Assembly (NCBI RefSeq): GCF_036588685.1 | Contig: NC_086375.1 | Coordinates: forward strand, 51,592,955 to 51,656,954 | Source of the DNA: Mytilus trossulus | Taxonomy: Eukaryota; Mollusca; Bivalvia; Mytilida; Mytilidae | Reading direction: 5' to 3' | DNA length: 64,000 nucleotides | Part shown: positions 43,209-63,699 of the stretch, in pieces | How the letters are laid out: each line of letters starts with the position of its first letter | Numbering within the stretch: position 1 is the stretch's first letter | Translations under genes and position numbers: made by a program | The notes under the pieces: model-generated | What the model saw: the letters and a program-made list of their open reading frames with translations, nothing else | What the model was told of the DNA's origin: nothing | Database searches by the model: none

Positions 43209-43489
43209 ATATAAATGTACTGTTTTTGATTATGAATGGGTGAATATTAATTTTTTTAACTTATACTGTAACAATAGAGTTGCATAACATTGTTGAACAA
43301 TCCGCTAAAGTATATGTAGTATGTATTCGTATTTGAAATAAAATACAAAACGAAACGTGTATGATAAACTGATAAAAAAAAATATCAAGAAATTAAGGAT
43401 GACTAAATGTATGTACAAGATGAAACTCACCTTTTTATAAATACATCTAAATGATTTAATGAATACAGACATTGTTTGTTTCTATTTAC

Positions 43490-43690
43490 ATAGATATAGG
43501 AAGATGTGGTGTGAGTGCCAATAAGACAACTCTCCATCCAAATAACAATTTATAAAAGTAAACCATAATAGGTCAATGTAAGGCCTTCAATACGGAGCCT
43601 TGTCTCACACTGAACAACAAGCTATAAAGAGCCCCAAAATTACTAGTGTAAAACCATTCAAACGGGAAAACCAACGGTTTAATATTTACA
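43490..43690 (-). repeat. Dispersed mussel repeat (family 2A), inverted
   Basis: ATAGATATAGGAAGATGTGG, GACAACTCTCCATCCAAATA, GGTCAATGTAAGGCCTTCAA and AAGCTATAAAGAGCCCCAAA in this order, the reverse complement of 39925-40088 extended by about 40 bp. Confidence 0.85.
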
Positions 43691-44922
43691 ATATATAATT
43701 TACGTTCGTTTTTTCAACCGAGAATAGCAAAACCTCATGAATTATATCGTTTGTATAAACTTTATTTAATTATCCGCTGTGCCATGATTGGCCATCTCCA
43801 TTTTTTCTGAACAAAGCGTGTTACATGTTATGAATTTACTTACAATTTCTGAATTTATTTTTTTCCTTCAAGTTAATGGAATCAGAAAAAAAATCACTAT
43901 TCTATGAAGAATATCTAAAACTTGGCAAACAATATGAAAAGTGTTTGCAGTAAAGTATACAGTTTCATTTTTCAAGTACAACGTTAATTCATCGAGTCCA
44001 TTGAGTAAAAGAGAAGGCAGGATAAGCAACTTGGGTGTGTCAATGAAAAAAAATATGTGAATTGAGTTTTTTTTTTTATCCTACATTAAACTGTTGATGT
44101 CGTCCCTTGATTTAGAGGAGATATTTAAATTGAATATTTTAACTGTTAAGATTTTAAAGTTTAAACTTTACTACCAATTAATGCAGAAAATTATAACACA
44201 AATGAATTTCACATGCACATTAAGCTAGAATTGTGATTAGAATCATGTATGCGAATACGACGATGGAAGCTTTAGACGACCTTGACCTGCTACGTGAATA
44301 TTAATCAGTCCATTCAACGTTAAAGTACGTGTGTTCTATTTTTGCAGGTGTGAGGTCGAAGGTTTGAATTGACCAATGAAAACGATCGTTCCTTAGAGAG
44401 TTAATCTAATAAAGTTTGTTTGTCTGATTATGTCGCACGACCTATCGCGAAGCTTGGTCGCAGTTGGGTATAAGCATATTATATTTTTTAACTTTCTATC
44501 ACTCTTTCATATAGCTAGGATGATAGAGTTCAATTGAGCAGTATATATTTATGCAATATAATCAAATGATTAAATCATATTTTTTTTCTTCAGATATTGT
44601 GAGGAGTTTTGAACAACTTACTAATTTTTCCTGTGGACAAAAGATGTACAAATTATGTAGACAAGTTTATAATATTTTTTAAGGAAGAAATGTTCAAAGA
44701 TCAACAATTAGGTCATCTGACACCACATGACAACAACATTAAATAAACACCTGGAGCGATATAGACAATAAATAAGTGAGAAAACCATTATAGGTTATAA
44801 TTGATTTACAACTTAATCACACCTTTCTCTATGATGTGATGATTCTTTTATTGTGTACAGATTTAACATGGCATTTATGTTGATGCAATAAAAAAATTCT
44901 TGTTTTATATATATATACATAA

Positions 44923-53338
<8,416 letters not shown>

Positions 53339-56250
53339 GTGTCACAAACTAAATAGAAATTATCATTTTTATTTCTATGTTCACCAGTCCAGGAATCTAG
53401 TTTTGTTCTATAAAGTCCCTTTGATAAACATTTTGACTGTCCAATATCAGGGATAATTATTTTGAAATCACATCATCAGGTATAAAGGATGGCCTTTTAA
53501 CATAGGAACAATTGAAATCACATCATCAGGTATAAAGGATGGCCTTTTAACATAGGAACAATTACTATTGGTGCTATAATATTTGATAAATGCATTTATT
53601 CTTGTTAGATCTCTGCTTGCATTTAGCATTTTTATAAACAAATTTATAAATGTTAGCGTTATTAATTTACCCACAATTTTCTTTGTTTGCATTTAAAAGT
53701 GAATTAATTTTATGATTTTGTTGCATTTCAGACTGTGTAATTATGTTTGAGGACATAAAGTCAACACTTAATATCACAAACCACAGGTATTACTAAATTT
53801 TATCTGACATAAATGGAGATGTAAAATTTGCACCAAATATGCTCTTAATAAAATTATATTTAATTTCTGTTTACATTTTGCAGAATTAATTATAATTTTA
53901 TCTAGTATCAAGAAAACGTTACTAAACAACAAAGAACCTATGAAATGAGATCCAGCAAATTACATGCTAGCAGTAAATGATAAATTTTCTAAATCTAAAG
54001 TGAAATGAAAATATACACTGTTTGCTGTTCTGTATGTTTTGTTCAGAATTTACCATCCTCAATTTAATTTATTTTACTGAAATAGTTACTTTGGTTTAAG
54101 TGTTTTTCCAGCAAATAACTATTTCGGTAATTATCTTTTGTGCTTTTCTAATGAATAAGTATTAATTTAAGATTTTGTATTTATCTATATTTGGGATTTT
54201 GTGTTGTTGGATCACTGTCTCATTCACATCATTTATTTATAGAAAATATTGAAGATTACTTATTATTTAAAGTGTTTTTGAAATAGAAATTTATCTCTAA
54301 TGAATAAGTAATCAAAGATATTAGATATTTTAAATTGAGATGTAAAAGTAATAATGCATGGTACAAATACACTGTTATATTATATTTTTTCATATTGAAG
54401 GTAGCTTTATAATATACACTCACATTGTGAAGACTGTAAACCAAAAACATAATAATATAGGGCATATTTTTTTGTGAACACTGCCAAAACTAATGTCATT
54501 AATGCAATCATACCTTTCATCTAACATTTCACATGTATTTTTGAAGTTAGGTCTCATTATTATATATTTACATATAATTTATTGAATAATGTGTAGTTTT
54601 CTTATTGGACTACATTGTATATTTAGTCAAAACAACCATTTGCATTTTTTTCTCAAATATTTTTTTTTACCCTTCATTTCATTATATTACCATTACTATT
54701 GTTTTGAAAAGTTGAGAGCTGCTTTAAATTAAAAGTTCAAAAAATGTTTTTAACAACTAACAAAAACAAAGAAGTTTATTTGTTATTTTGAATGTGTACT
54801 TTAAGTAGCTGTCAAAATTATTTCTGTTGTGATTTTTGTACAGTATATATTTTATGATTTGTAATATTACAACTGTTTAAAGTAACAGATATTTGTTACT
54901 TTGTAAATATGTACAGAACATTTACTAATTTATTAGACTTTGACATACGTATTGAAGGCATCCCTGTACATTTAAAATAGTGTTTTTGAAATAGGAAAAA
55001 AGATTTTTTTTTGTTTACCATTGGGCTTAGCAAAAACTTTGAATTTTCTTAATATATCAATAGAAATCATTTGACTTTTTTATAGGCTGATTTGGACAGC
55101 ATCACTGATTTCTACCATACACTTTTAAATACTCTTTTTCTAATAATGAGGACTTTTCCAATTAAAAGTAACAACTTTGATTTACATTGCACTAACAATT
55201 CATTAGAGGGAGGTAATTTTATTTCTGATGAAAAATTAAAAAAAGTTGTTTCCCATTTTCAAATAGGAAAATTTCATCCACAGTTATAGTTTATGAAGCT
55301 CTGGCATCAGGATAACTTTAGCAATACACATATTAATGTGCTTAAAATGACAACTAAAATTTTTTAACTTCATCCATTAAATTAAGTTTTGTTTAGTCTT
55401 TTTCATCAGTTTAACTTTGAAAAGTTTGGGATAATATATGATTTTTGTTTTGTCCCAGCAAAGGTTCAGCAAAAACTTGTATCATAAATCAATGTCTTCT
55501 CATCAGGTGTGACCAAATTTATTTTAGAGACATGATTTACATTACAAGTTTGAAGTCATCATTCAGTTTTAGCTATAACATAATTGTACTGAATTTAATC
55601 ATGATTTAGTTTTATCTCCACTATTTGACTGATCTACTTTTGTTTCATTACCACATGTTAATCTTTCAATTCTCATTGTTATAGTGATATTATATATATT
55701 TCAAATTGAAGTACTAGATCTCGAATTAACTTATCTTCGTTTGGAGTGTTAATCTGATTTGTTTTTTTGCAAAATCGTTATACATTGCTTGTTAGATCAT
55801 AGATGGTGCTATAGTACATTAAACATTAGTTTATCATTGTTTTTATCTTTTATACTGGCCTTACTATTATGTTCTTTATAATTATAATGTAGCTTCGTCC
55901 TGTTACCTTTCCACTCTTAATGTCCTGTAAACTACCTACCCACAACCTGCTTATGTAGATACTGAGTAATTGTGAGTTTTCATTTTTCGCTGATTTGAGA
56001 AAAAAATCCTTTTTTCATGGATATTTGATTTGGTGATTTGTCAGAACCCTATGAAAATTTTTGTTCTTAGTTGAATATTAAAGTTTAATGGGTGGGTACG
56101 CCTTCACCAATGGAATAAACAAAAACGGTATTCCACGAAATGATAACGGATCCACAGATGTCTTTTTACTTGATCTATCAAAGGATTTCATATATTTCTT
56201 TGCATCACAACATAAGTCGTAAATATGAGTTTTCGAAGAATTCATGATGT
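53339..56250 (+). other. CCDC85 3'UTR and downstream AT-rich sequence
   Basis: The first AATAAA is at 53847-53852, about 510 nt after the stop. Further A/T-rich sequence without frames continues to 56.2 kb, so longer 3'UTR forms are possible. The minus frames here (69-74 codons) have no support. Confidence 0.45.
53464..53563. repeat. Exact 50-bp tandem duplication in the CCDC85 3'UTR
   Basis: GAAATCACATCATCAGGTAT starts two identical 50-bp copies at 53464 and 53514. They end AACATAGGAACAATT. Confidence 0.95.
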
Positions 56251-56269
56251 TCCACGAAGGTAATCAAAG

Positions 56270-56600
56270 TAAATGACATCTAAAAAACTTGAACCACAGT
56301 TTGTACCTAAATGTTAGCATGATCTTGTTGATCCTGAATTCCCACAAAAATTGTAAACACACAAGTTTGATACTAAATGGTACACATGTCATGATGATAA
56401 CAGATAATCTTACCCAGTACCAACATTTCTGGACTTCTATTATGGAAGACAGAAAGAAAATTCTGAAAGATCTGCTTCCCCTTATGGAGCAATTAAAATC
56501 ACCCCTAGTTTTGTGGGGTCCGTCTTGTTTTTGTACTCCTATTTGTGACATTTTTTTCACACATCATTGTCAATATAATTGGAATTGATGCAACTGTCAT
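56270..56600 (+). other. Coding-like remnant, unidentified
   Basis: An open stretch of 99 codons contains LTQYQHFWTSIMEDRKKILK and then runs into CACCCCTAGTTTTGTGGGG, which is part of dispersed family 3. The composition is protein-like, but there is no start context or splice structure. Probably a piece of an old mobile element. Confidence 0.2.
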
Positions 56601-56719
56601 ACAAGTGAGAGGTTTACCGTTATAAAAACCAGATTCAAGCCATCATTTTCTAGATTTGAAAATGTCTGTACTAAGTAAGGAATATGCCAGTTGTTGTCCA
56701 TTTGTTTGATGTGTTTTTT

Positions 56720-56818
56720 GAAGGCGGTACAGTGACCTATAGTTGTAAATGTTTGTGTCATTTTAGTCTTTTGTGGATAGTTGTCTCATTGGCAATCATA
56801 TCACATCTTTTTTATATT
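56720..56818 (+). repeat. Dispersed mussel repeat (family 2B), truncated
   Basis: GAAGGCGGTACAGTGACCTA, TAGTTGTAAATGTTTGTGTC, TTGTGGATAGTTGTCTCATT and GGCAATCATATCACATCTTT. Confidence 0.8.
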
Positions 56819-56819
56819 T

Positions 56820-58080
56820 ATCATTTGATTTTGCCATTTAGTTTGTGACTTTCCGTTTTGAATTTTCCTCAGAGTTATTTTAATTTTTGCTACAAACAAA
56901 AATTTGAATTTGATGATAAAGTTTTTATTAGTGCCTCTAACTTCGATTGTTATTTCCAACTGTATATGAAAGTATTCTTCCAGTAGCTAAGATTACCTTA
57001 TTTGACTTCATGTTAGTGAGCACATTGTTACGCTGCTTTTCTAATTGTTTTCATTTATTTGTTCAAGTTAGTACCAATTTGCTCTGTGTTGGTTTTTCGT
57101 ATCTTTAACTTTTACAGAATGCAGTCCAGATTTAAAAATTGATAAAACAATTTGTGTCTGTACCTAGTCATACTCTCTGTATCATTTGTTGTTTGTTTTT
57201 GATTGTACAATACATTTTTTACAGAGGAGTGATATGTTGCACTGTTCATTTTTTTGTAATTCCTGGTATCTGTTGTGTATTATTTGATTACATTGGGAAT
57301 GTATAAAAGAGAGAACGACAATTAAACTGTTGTAAATCACAGCAAAAAAAAACCCCGAAAAAACAAAACCACAAAATTCCGAAAATTCTTCTACACAAAT
57401 AACATCACTGTGAATGGAGCATGAAGGATTACATATTTAAAAACAAGGATCTATATCATATTTTTCATAAGGCCATGTCCAAGTAGTGAATAAAACATGT
57501 GTATTACCGCATTTCTCCAACACACTATCATGATCCTCAGCTCTACAGAAGGTACTGTACTGCAGCCCTTAGTGGGGTAATAAATAACGTAAAGAATTTA
57601 ATTCATTTTGTGAAAAATAACTTTCAAGTGTTTTCTAGAAGCATAAGTTTTATGTCAGTGACCAACGTTTTGTAAGATGATGCATTCCTTCCCTCAAAAT
57701 GAATAGATATATTAGAATATATATCTACAACAGCAAGTTTCCTAGATGCTTTTGCACACCACAATATATTTACTGTATACATTTCTGAGAAATAGACGAA
57801 AACAGAAACAACACTTTAGATATGAAATAAACAGTTAAGTTGTGTTATTGGAGTAGAATACTTCAACACATCAATGCAAATAAAATGAAAAATAATTTAT
57901 TTCATACAATTCATCATGGTAAAAGTAATTTATGTCATATCAATTTTTCACAGAATTCAGTGAAAAATACTTAAATCATTACAATTTATTACTGAAAAAT
58001 AACAGAATTATCAACAAAAAATCACAGTACATTCTAAAAATTATAAACACAAAAAGTTCAATATTATGTAAAAGTCACTT
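56820..58080. other. Intergenic, no gene seen
   Basis: AT-rich. Minus-strand AATAAA motifs at 57990-57985 and 57901-57896 lie 95-190 nt after the stop of the minus-strand membrane-protein gene and may end its transcript. Confidence 0.4.
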
Positions 58081-58084
58081 TATT

Positions 58085-61000
58085 TCACGTAAATGCTGAT
58101 CCAAGCGACTTTCTCCTGGATGGTTTTACCTTCCTTGGTCTGGGTGTAGGTGGCAGTTTATTTTGTGCACTGCTTTTGACCTTTGACACTAACATATAAA
58201 TAAGCCAGGCTATCAACATGGCACCCGATGTACTTCCAGCTCCTATCCCAGCAGCCTTCAGTAACTGTTCAGTTGTTGCCTTTGGATTGCTTCTGATGAT
58301 TTCTCTCCTTGTACCATTGACCATACAATAACATGAAACTCTGCCCATCTGAGCAGCTTCAAGCTGAAAAAAAACAAGTTAAATATAAGTATTTTTTTCA
58401 AAAAGTACCGTTTTAGTTCATATTTTGAGAAAAAGAATGCATTTAATGACATTTATACACCAACACCAAAGTTAGGTCTATTATTCATTATTGTACCGTT
58501 AATATATAGGTAAAAGCATGTAAAGTTGAGGTAATATCACTTTTCTGTATATCCAAAATCCAATTTGTATAAGAAGCTTGACTATTTTAAATAACACCAA
58601 TATTGAATACTTGTAAACAGCTTTCCAATCACATTCTTAAGTTAAATCAGAGGACTCAGGTCCTATCAAAACTAAGTAAATCTTGTAATGCTAACTTATA
58701 AGTATGTTTGACTGTTTACTTTGTATGACGATCTAATACAGTTTTTTCACTTAATAGAATTATTGTCAAAATTGATAAGGCAAATCTTCTTTAGGCAATA
58801 ATCCTTCCATGGCAAGTATTTTTCTCAGTCATATTTTCTTGTATTTTAATCATTTTTGTACTCGAGTGTATCTTTATAACTACATTGAGCTTGATTTGCT
58901 TAAAAATATTCCATACTTACTGCTTGGGCAGCGGCTACAAAAAAATAATTATAAATAAATTATTTGTCTAGCTAATGATTTAATTGTTTGTCATAAAACT
59001 GGTATTAAAGTTAGTCCTAAGGATGTTTGCTTGTCAAGTTTTGGAATTTTTGTCAGATTTTCGAAATCCTCTGGTTTTATCCATTCGAATGCCTTATAAT
59101 ATTTTGCCCAAGGACCCCCTTTTTCTGTTTATAAATCTTTTACATGTATAATTATAAGCCATTTGTAAAAGTCTTATAAAATTTTATTTATTTTTAATAG
59201 TATGAGAACTGTTACTGGTCAATGATAAAGCTACGAAAACTCAAGAGAGAACATTTTCCCGCCAAAGCATTTATAAAGGCACAGTGTTGAAATAATATTT
59301 TGCTTATTGCAGTCAGTTTGGTTCAAATTGGTCATAAGAAATAATTCAACCTCATTCGAATCATATAACCCTTACTTGATCTTTTACTGAAAATTGGTTA
59401 CACATACCTGGGAAAATTCACAACTTTACATGCTCAACAGTATCTGTCTATTTTATGTTCGAACTAATGTTCAAATCGGGCTTAGTGAGTATTACATGTA
59501 GCGGTCATTGGGGGACATCTGGATAGTTAGTTGTTGCATCTAGTCTAAACTACGCACTAAATAAACTACTCTAACTATGTTCATTAACAGAATCCATGTA
59601 TTGTGAATTGTTTCTCTTGGACTTTTTTAATTTGGATTTCTGTTGAAGAATGTTAAGAAAAAAATTTGAAAATCCTGAATTGTAGTGTAATAATACTTAC
59701 TCATTTGATTGCAGCTACCTGAGAAAATATAAGAGAACTGTATTAGTAAGACATATACATGTATATATATATATCATATTCATTTACATCCGATTTCATT
59801 GAATGTGTAGGTAAAGGTAGTAGCTTGCTTGTTAGCTGAACTGTGCAGTCATTATTAGGTAAGGTATACTAAGGTATATATGTCTACACACTCCATGGTC
59901 GGAATAGGCTGTAACTATGAGCCAATTTAAGATGATACCTTGAAAATATTACATAAAGTATAAAGACTACATACATTTTCATTAACAAAAAACGGACATA
60001 TTATGAGAATAATTTGAAGTCCTAGTGCATGTAGAACCATTTTACAGGAAACTATATTTTTCTTAAAAGACATTAACCTTACTCCAACCCCACAGGTCCT
60101 TTAACATGTCCATTGAATGTGATTTTCAAATCATTTGTATATTCAAGATGTTTTAACACAAAATCCAAGTATGTTAACTTTTGAAACAAAACAAAATTTA
60201 ACATGCCTGTCCAAAGAATAGATATACCCAGAAAAACAATTTCAGTAAACGTCTAAAATGTCTACCCTATTTATCTATAAAAGTAGAACATAAAGGTATT
60301 TTTTTTTATTACATATATGAATGGTCTTTGTGAAAAATACTTTAAACACAAATTTTCTTCCAAAATTCACTGTGGTATCAAAACTGTATTTTTTGGCTTT
60401 AAATCTAAAATGTAATAGTGGTACTTATATATTCGGAAAAGGGGTGCAATATAAGATTTTCTCTCATAGAAAAGGAATAGAAAGAATCATTTCAGCACAG
60501 TAACGAAATATTTCATTTTCCTTGTCATTTCTTTCTCAAGTTCTGATTTTGTTTTGTAGTATGCATGAAGCTATTGCATATATGTAATAAGACTAATGTC
60601 AGCATTAAAACAATGGCTTTCTAGTATATACTGTAAATTCAGAAATTATTGCGTGCATTTAATATTGCGATTTTGTCATTTTAGACTTGTATGTGATTTT
60701 AAATTTTACGATTTTGAGAAAATTCCTGTTAAATTAAAAAAAAATATTTCAAAATGCGAGTTTAAATTTATTGCGTTTACAATTCTGTCGCAATTTTCGC
60801 AATAATAAAACCCTCGCATTAATTTCTGAATTTACTGTACACTCAACTTGAGAAAACCTGAAGTTATGTCTGTAGATTTTAGTTTTGAAATGACTTTCTT
60901 TTAAACCAACTTTAAATCTCTGCTTTGTCAAACAACAACGAGTTAAGAATTTAATCTTGTTAAAAAGTTTACTAATTTTACCAAACAAGTTAACTAACAT

Positions 61001-62274
61001 GGTCAATTGAAAAAAGATCATCTTATTTGAACAAATGTACATAGTGATTTTGAAGAGAAAGAAAACTAAGTTTATACAAACTATTTAACGTTATAATGTA
61101 GGAAGGGAATTGGAAAGGCATAAGAACATACCGAGGTAATGTATTATGGGTGCATACTGAGGTAATATAATATGAAAGCACACAGAAAGGGACACACATC
61201 GAGGTGTGGACAAATGGTATAGCGAGTGACAAGTATATGAGTAGATTATAACATGCCCTTTTCCATATTGGACCTGGTATCACCCCGAGACTCCCATATC
61301 GGCATCGAGGCTTCAGCCGAGGGCCGATATGGGTCGATGGATGATACCAGGGCCAATATGGAAAAGACATGTATTAATCTATTTATCTCATATTTAAGTT
61401 CAACAGAATAAATCAATTATAACAATTTAATGAAACATAACTGGTAAAATCTTAAATTTCTTACCACAGAATTGTTAAAAATTGTCGTTAGGTACATAAT
61501 GACGTCTTGTTTGCTCCGGGCAATTTTGAGGTTATTGCATATGCAAAACCCAACGTATTCGTAAAAATGTGCGATAAACTTAGAGTTATATTTAAAAAGT
61601 AATCATACTTACAGTATGTGATCAGAAATGTTTGTGCTTGTGATTATAGGCCAACTGAGGATAAATCACAAGAAATATTCTGAGGCTACATAAGCATGAA
61701 GCATACTCAAAGCATGTGGCAAAGCAACATTGTGCTTGTAATTATAGGCTAAAGTACAATAAAAATAGATGATTTGTAAATAGTGGGTAGACTGGAAAGG
61801 TGTGTTAATAATAATTATAGGAAATACATTGACAGGAAATAGTTATCAAAGGTACCAGGATTATAAACCTGTGATGAGAGAAAAACACACTGCAAAACAA
61901 AAGCAAAATGAGGAATATTGTGAGGAGGAAAAGACACTCAAACCAATAACAAAATGAGAAACGTTGTCAGAAGGATGAAACACTGCACTGACTGCAGGTA
62001 TGTGAAATTTACAAATTATTTCATCAAATGAAACAGTTATTTTACTGAACTGCTCCTTTTTAGCATTGTAAGTATGCTTTATTTTTCCACTTTGATTTTC
62101 CCAATTTTGCAAAACTAGCATTGTAGTCTGACTGGCTCTTTCACATGAGGTTGGTAAAAATGCCTTACCTGTTAACGGAAAAACCCATAAAATGAGGTAC
62201 CAATTCCACAAAAGAAGAAATGGGGTTACCAATCTAATAATAGGTTTAACAAAAAGCTTTGCCATATCAAGCAT
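58085..62274 (-). CDS. Probable small single-pass membrane protein built with microexons
   Basis: Solid part: last exon 58363-58085 (acceptor GTTTTTTTTCAG; stop TGA), microexon 58934-58921 (14 nt, acceptor TTTTTTTGTAG, donor GTAAGT) and microexon 59718-59701 (18 nt, donor GTAAGT). Only one frame is open through all three, giving SCNQMTAAQALEAAQMGRVS, then a YCMVNGTRRE stretch, a hydrophobic span (AMLIAWLIYMLV) and a basic tail with PPTPRPRK. The 5' part is uncertain. One in-phase option is exon 62274-62013, whose frame begins with a signal-peptide-like run (LVTPFLLLWNWYLILWVFPL) and leaves one base for the microexon, but its donor (TTT/GTAAAT) is weak. The other is an exon ending at 61613 with a good GTAAGT donor. 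The product would be a type I membrane protein with a small Cys-containing ectodomain. Family not recognised. Confidence 0.5.
58921..58934 (-). CDS. 14-nt microexon
   Basis: CCGCTGCCCAAGCA lies between TTTTTTTGTAG and GTAAGT. With one base carried over from the 18-nt exon it adds codons T-A-A-Q-A and leaves the last exon in phase (L-E-A-A-Q). Skipping it would shift the frame. Confidence 0.55.
59701..59718 (-). CDS. 18-nt microexon
   Basis: GTAGCTGCAATCAAATGA lies between TTTTCTCAG and GTAAGT. Two of its three frames contain a stop; the open one (S-C-N-Q-M plus one base) is exactly the phase needed by the 14-nt exon. This mutual fit is the main support. Confidence 0.5.
   Translation of the reverse strand, partial: VAAIK
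60629..60839. mobile_element. 211-bp MITE, copy 2 (TACTGTAAATTCAG termini)
   Basis: TACTGTAAATTCAGAAATTA at the left and TAATTTCTGAATTTACTGTA at the right. The interior, rich in TTGCGA/CGCAAT, matches 16043-16244 in the opposite orientation. It lies in an intron of the minus-strand membrane-protein gene. Confidence 0.75.
61243..61380. mobile_element. 138-bp nested palindrome, MITE-like
   Basis: AGATTATAACATGCCCTTTT at the left pairs with AAAAGACATGTATTAATCT at the right. The arms continue through CCATATTGG and CCTGGTATCA, and an inner palindrome CCCATATCGGC..GCCGATATGGG lies at about 61290-61332. Almost the whole unit can fold on itself. Confidence 0.75.
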
Positions 62275-62291
62275 TGTTTGGGAAGATTTAC

Positions 62292-62955
62292 CTTGCGGTA
62301 CTATAGGATTTATAATAATAGAATACTGTTTGACTTGTACCTTGTGGACCTTTCATAGTTTTGGCATCGATGGTTGATCCGTTTGTCTTTCTAATGTAAG
62401 TTAATATTGTTACAAAAGCATTTTTTGTGTTGGTTGTGGCTGCTAAAGTGGTCGCTTTACCATTTGATGTTGTAACTGCCTTCATTGGATTACCATTGGG
62501 GGTTGGCAATGCTATCTTTGTTGTTTTGCCATCGTGTTTGAAGAAATCTTTTATGTTTATACTGTGTGTTATGGTGACTGCTATATTTGATTTTGCGTTG
62601 GTACCTGTTGTGGCTACTCCTAACAGTGTCTTATGACCAATGAATTTTCCTGCCATTGTAGTATTGGTTAATACTGATGCTGATGCTGGTGCTATGGTTA
62701 TAGTTTTTATTTTGACTGCTGCTATTGTTGTTTTAGTATTATCTGTTGTTGCTACTGCTTTTGGATTGTTTATTGTGGCTATTCCTTGTAATGTCTGACT
62801 TTTATTTGATGCTACTAAAGCTTTAGTTGTTGTTGTATTGTTTGTTTTTGAAGCTACCTTTGTAGTTTTTAAACTACTAACTGTTGTAGTAATAGTTGTT
62901 TCCATGCTAGTTGTAGTTGCTACGTATACTGTTGAGGTTAAGGTTGTAGTTGTAA
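62292..62955 (-). other. Thr/Ala-rich open segment, possible mucin-like exon
   Basis: An open minus frame of over 220 codons is bounded by a possible acceptor (TGTTTTTGTAG, exon starts 62955) and donor (CCGCAAG/GTAAAT at 62291). About a third of residues are Thr, with Ala, Lys, Val and Asn (TTTTLTSTVYVATTTSMETT near the start), as in O-glycosylated stalks. It lies just upstream of the membrane-protein gene on the same strand and could be its extracellular part. However, it leaves two bases, which does not fit the next candidate exon directly. It may instead be an old ACA/GTT-rich repeat. Confidence 0.35.
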
Positions 62956-63119
62956 CTACAAAAACATTCATATCTAACAGAACTTGTTTATAGAAGTTAT
63001 TGAAAGTAAAATACAACACTGATACAAACAATCAGGTGGGATAGATTGATTTATTGGTGATTGATTGCTCTGCGCCACATTAGTACAAAAAGTTTATATC
63101 AATCAGGAACTTTATCTCA

Positions 63120-63185
63120 TCTTGGTATATTGGTAAATGAATAGTTGTCACATTGGCGACCAAACCACACCTCCGTGTATATATT
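63120..63185 (+). repeat. Fragment of dispersed family 2
   Basis: GGTAAATGAATAGTTGTCAC, ATTGGCGACCAAACCACACC and TCCGTGTATATA resemble the right end of family 2 (GGATGGAGAGTTGTCTCATT, CCACATCTTC). Confidence 0.5.
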
Positions 63186-63261
63186 TTCAGCAATGAAAGA
63201 CAAGAAGTCTTCAGATACAGCATTCAAAAATTGTGACAGAATGTTTTAAGGAAAGTAACAA

Positions 63262-63692
63262 CATATGAAACAAGAATGTGTCCAACGTACATGGATGCCC
63301 TACTCGCACTATCCTTTTCTATGTTCCATGGACCATGAAATTAAGTAATAATCTAATTTGGCAATAAAATTAGAAAGATTATACTATAGGGAACATATGT
63401 ACTAAGTTTCAAGTTGATTGAACTTCAATTTCATCAAAAACTTCCTTGACCAAAAACTTTAACCTGAAACTCCAACTTTCATTTTCTATGTTTAGTGGAC
63501 TGTGAAATTGGGGTCAAAATTCTAATTTGTCTTTAAAATTAGAAAGATCATATCATAAGCAACAAGTTTACTAAGTTTCAAGTTGATTGGACTTCAGCTT
63601 CATCAAAAACTACCTTGACCAAAAACTTTAACCTGAACGGACGAACGAACGAACGGAAGAACGGAGCCACAGATCAGAAAACATAGCCTCTG
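63262..63692 (+). repeat. Tandem-repeat element E: two ~180-bp units with GAAC simple repeat
   Basis: It starts ACAAGAATGTGTCCAACGTA. Two units share TTTTCTATGTT(C/T)(C/A), AATTAGAAAGAT(T/C)AT, CTAAGTTTCAAGTTGATTG and TTGACCAAAAACTTTAACCTG. It ends with GGACGAACGAACGAACGGAA and CACAGATCAGAAAACATA. The plan is the same as in elements A, B and D. Confidence 0.7.
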
Positions 63693-63699
63693 TCTTAAA

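Noticed and set aside
62427..62636. Plus-strand 69-codon hydrophobic frame
   Set aside because: It is the antisense of the Thr/Ala-rich minus frame (ACA/GTT bias gives Val/Phe/Leu on the other strand).
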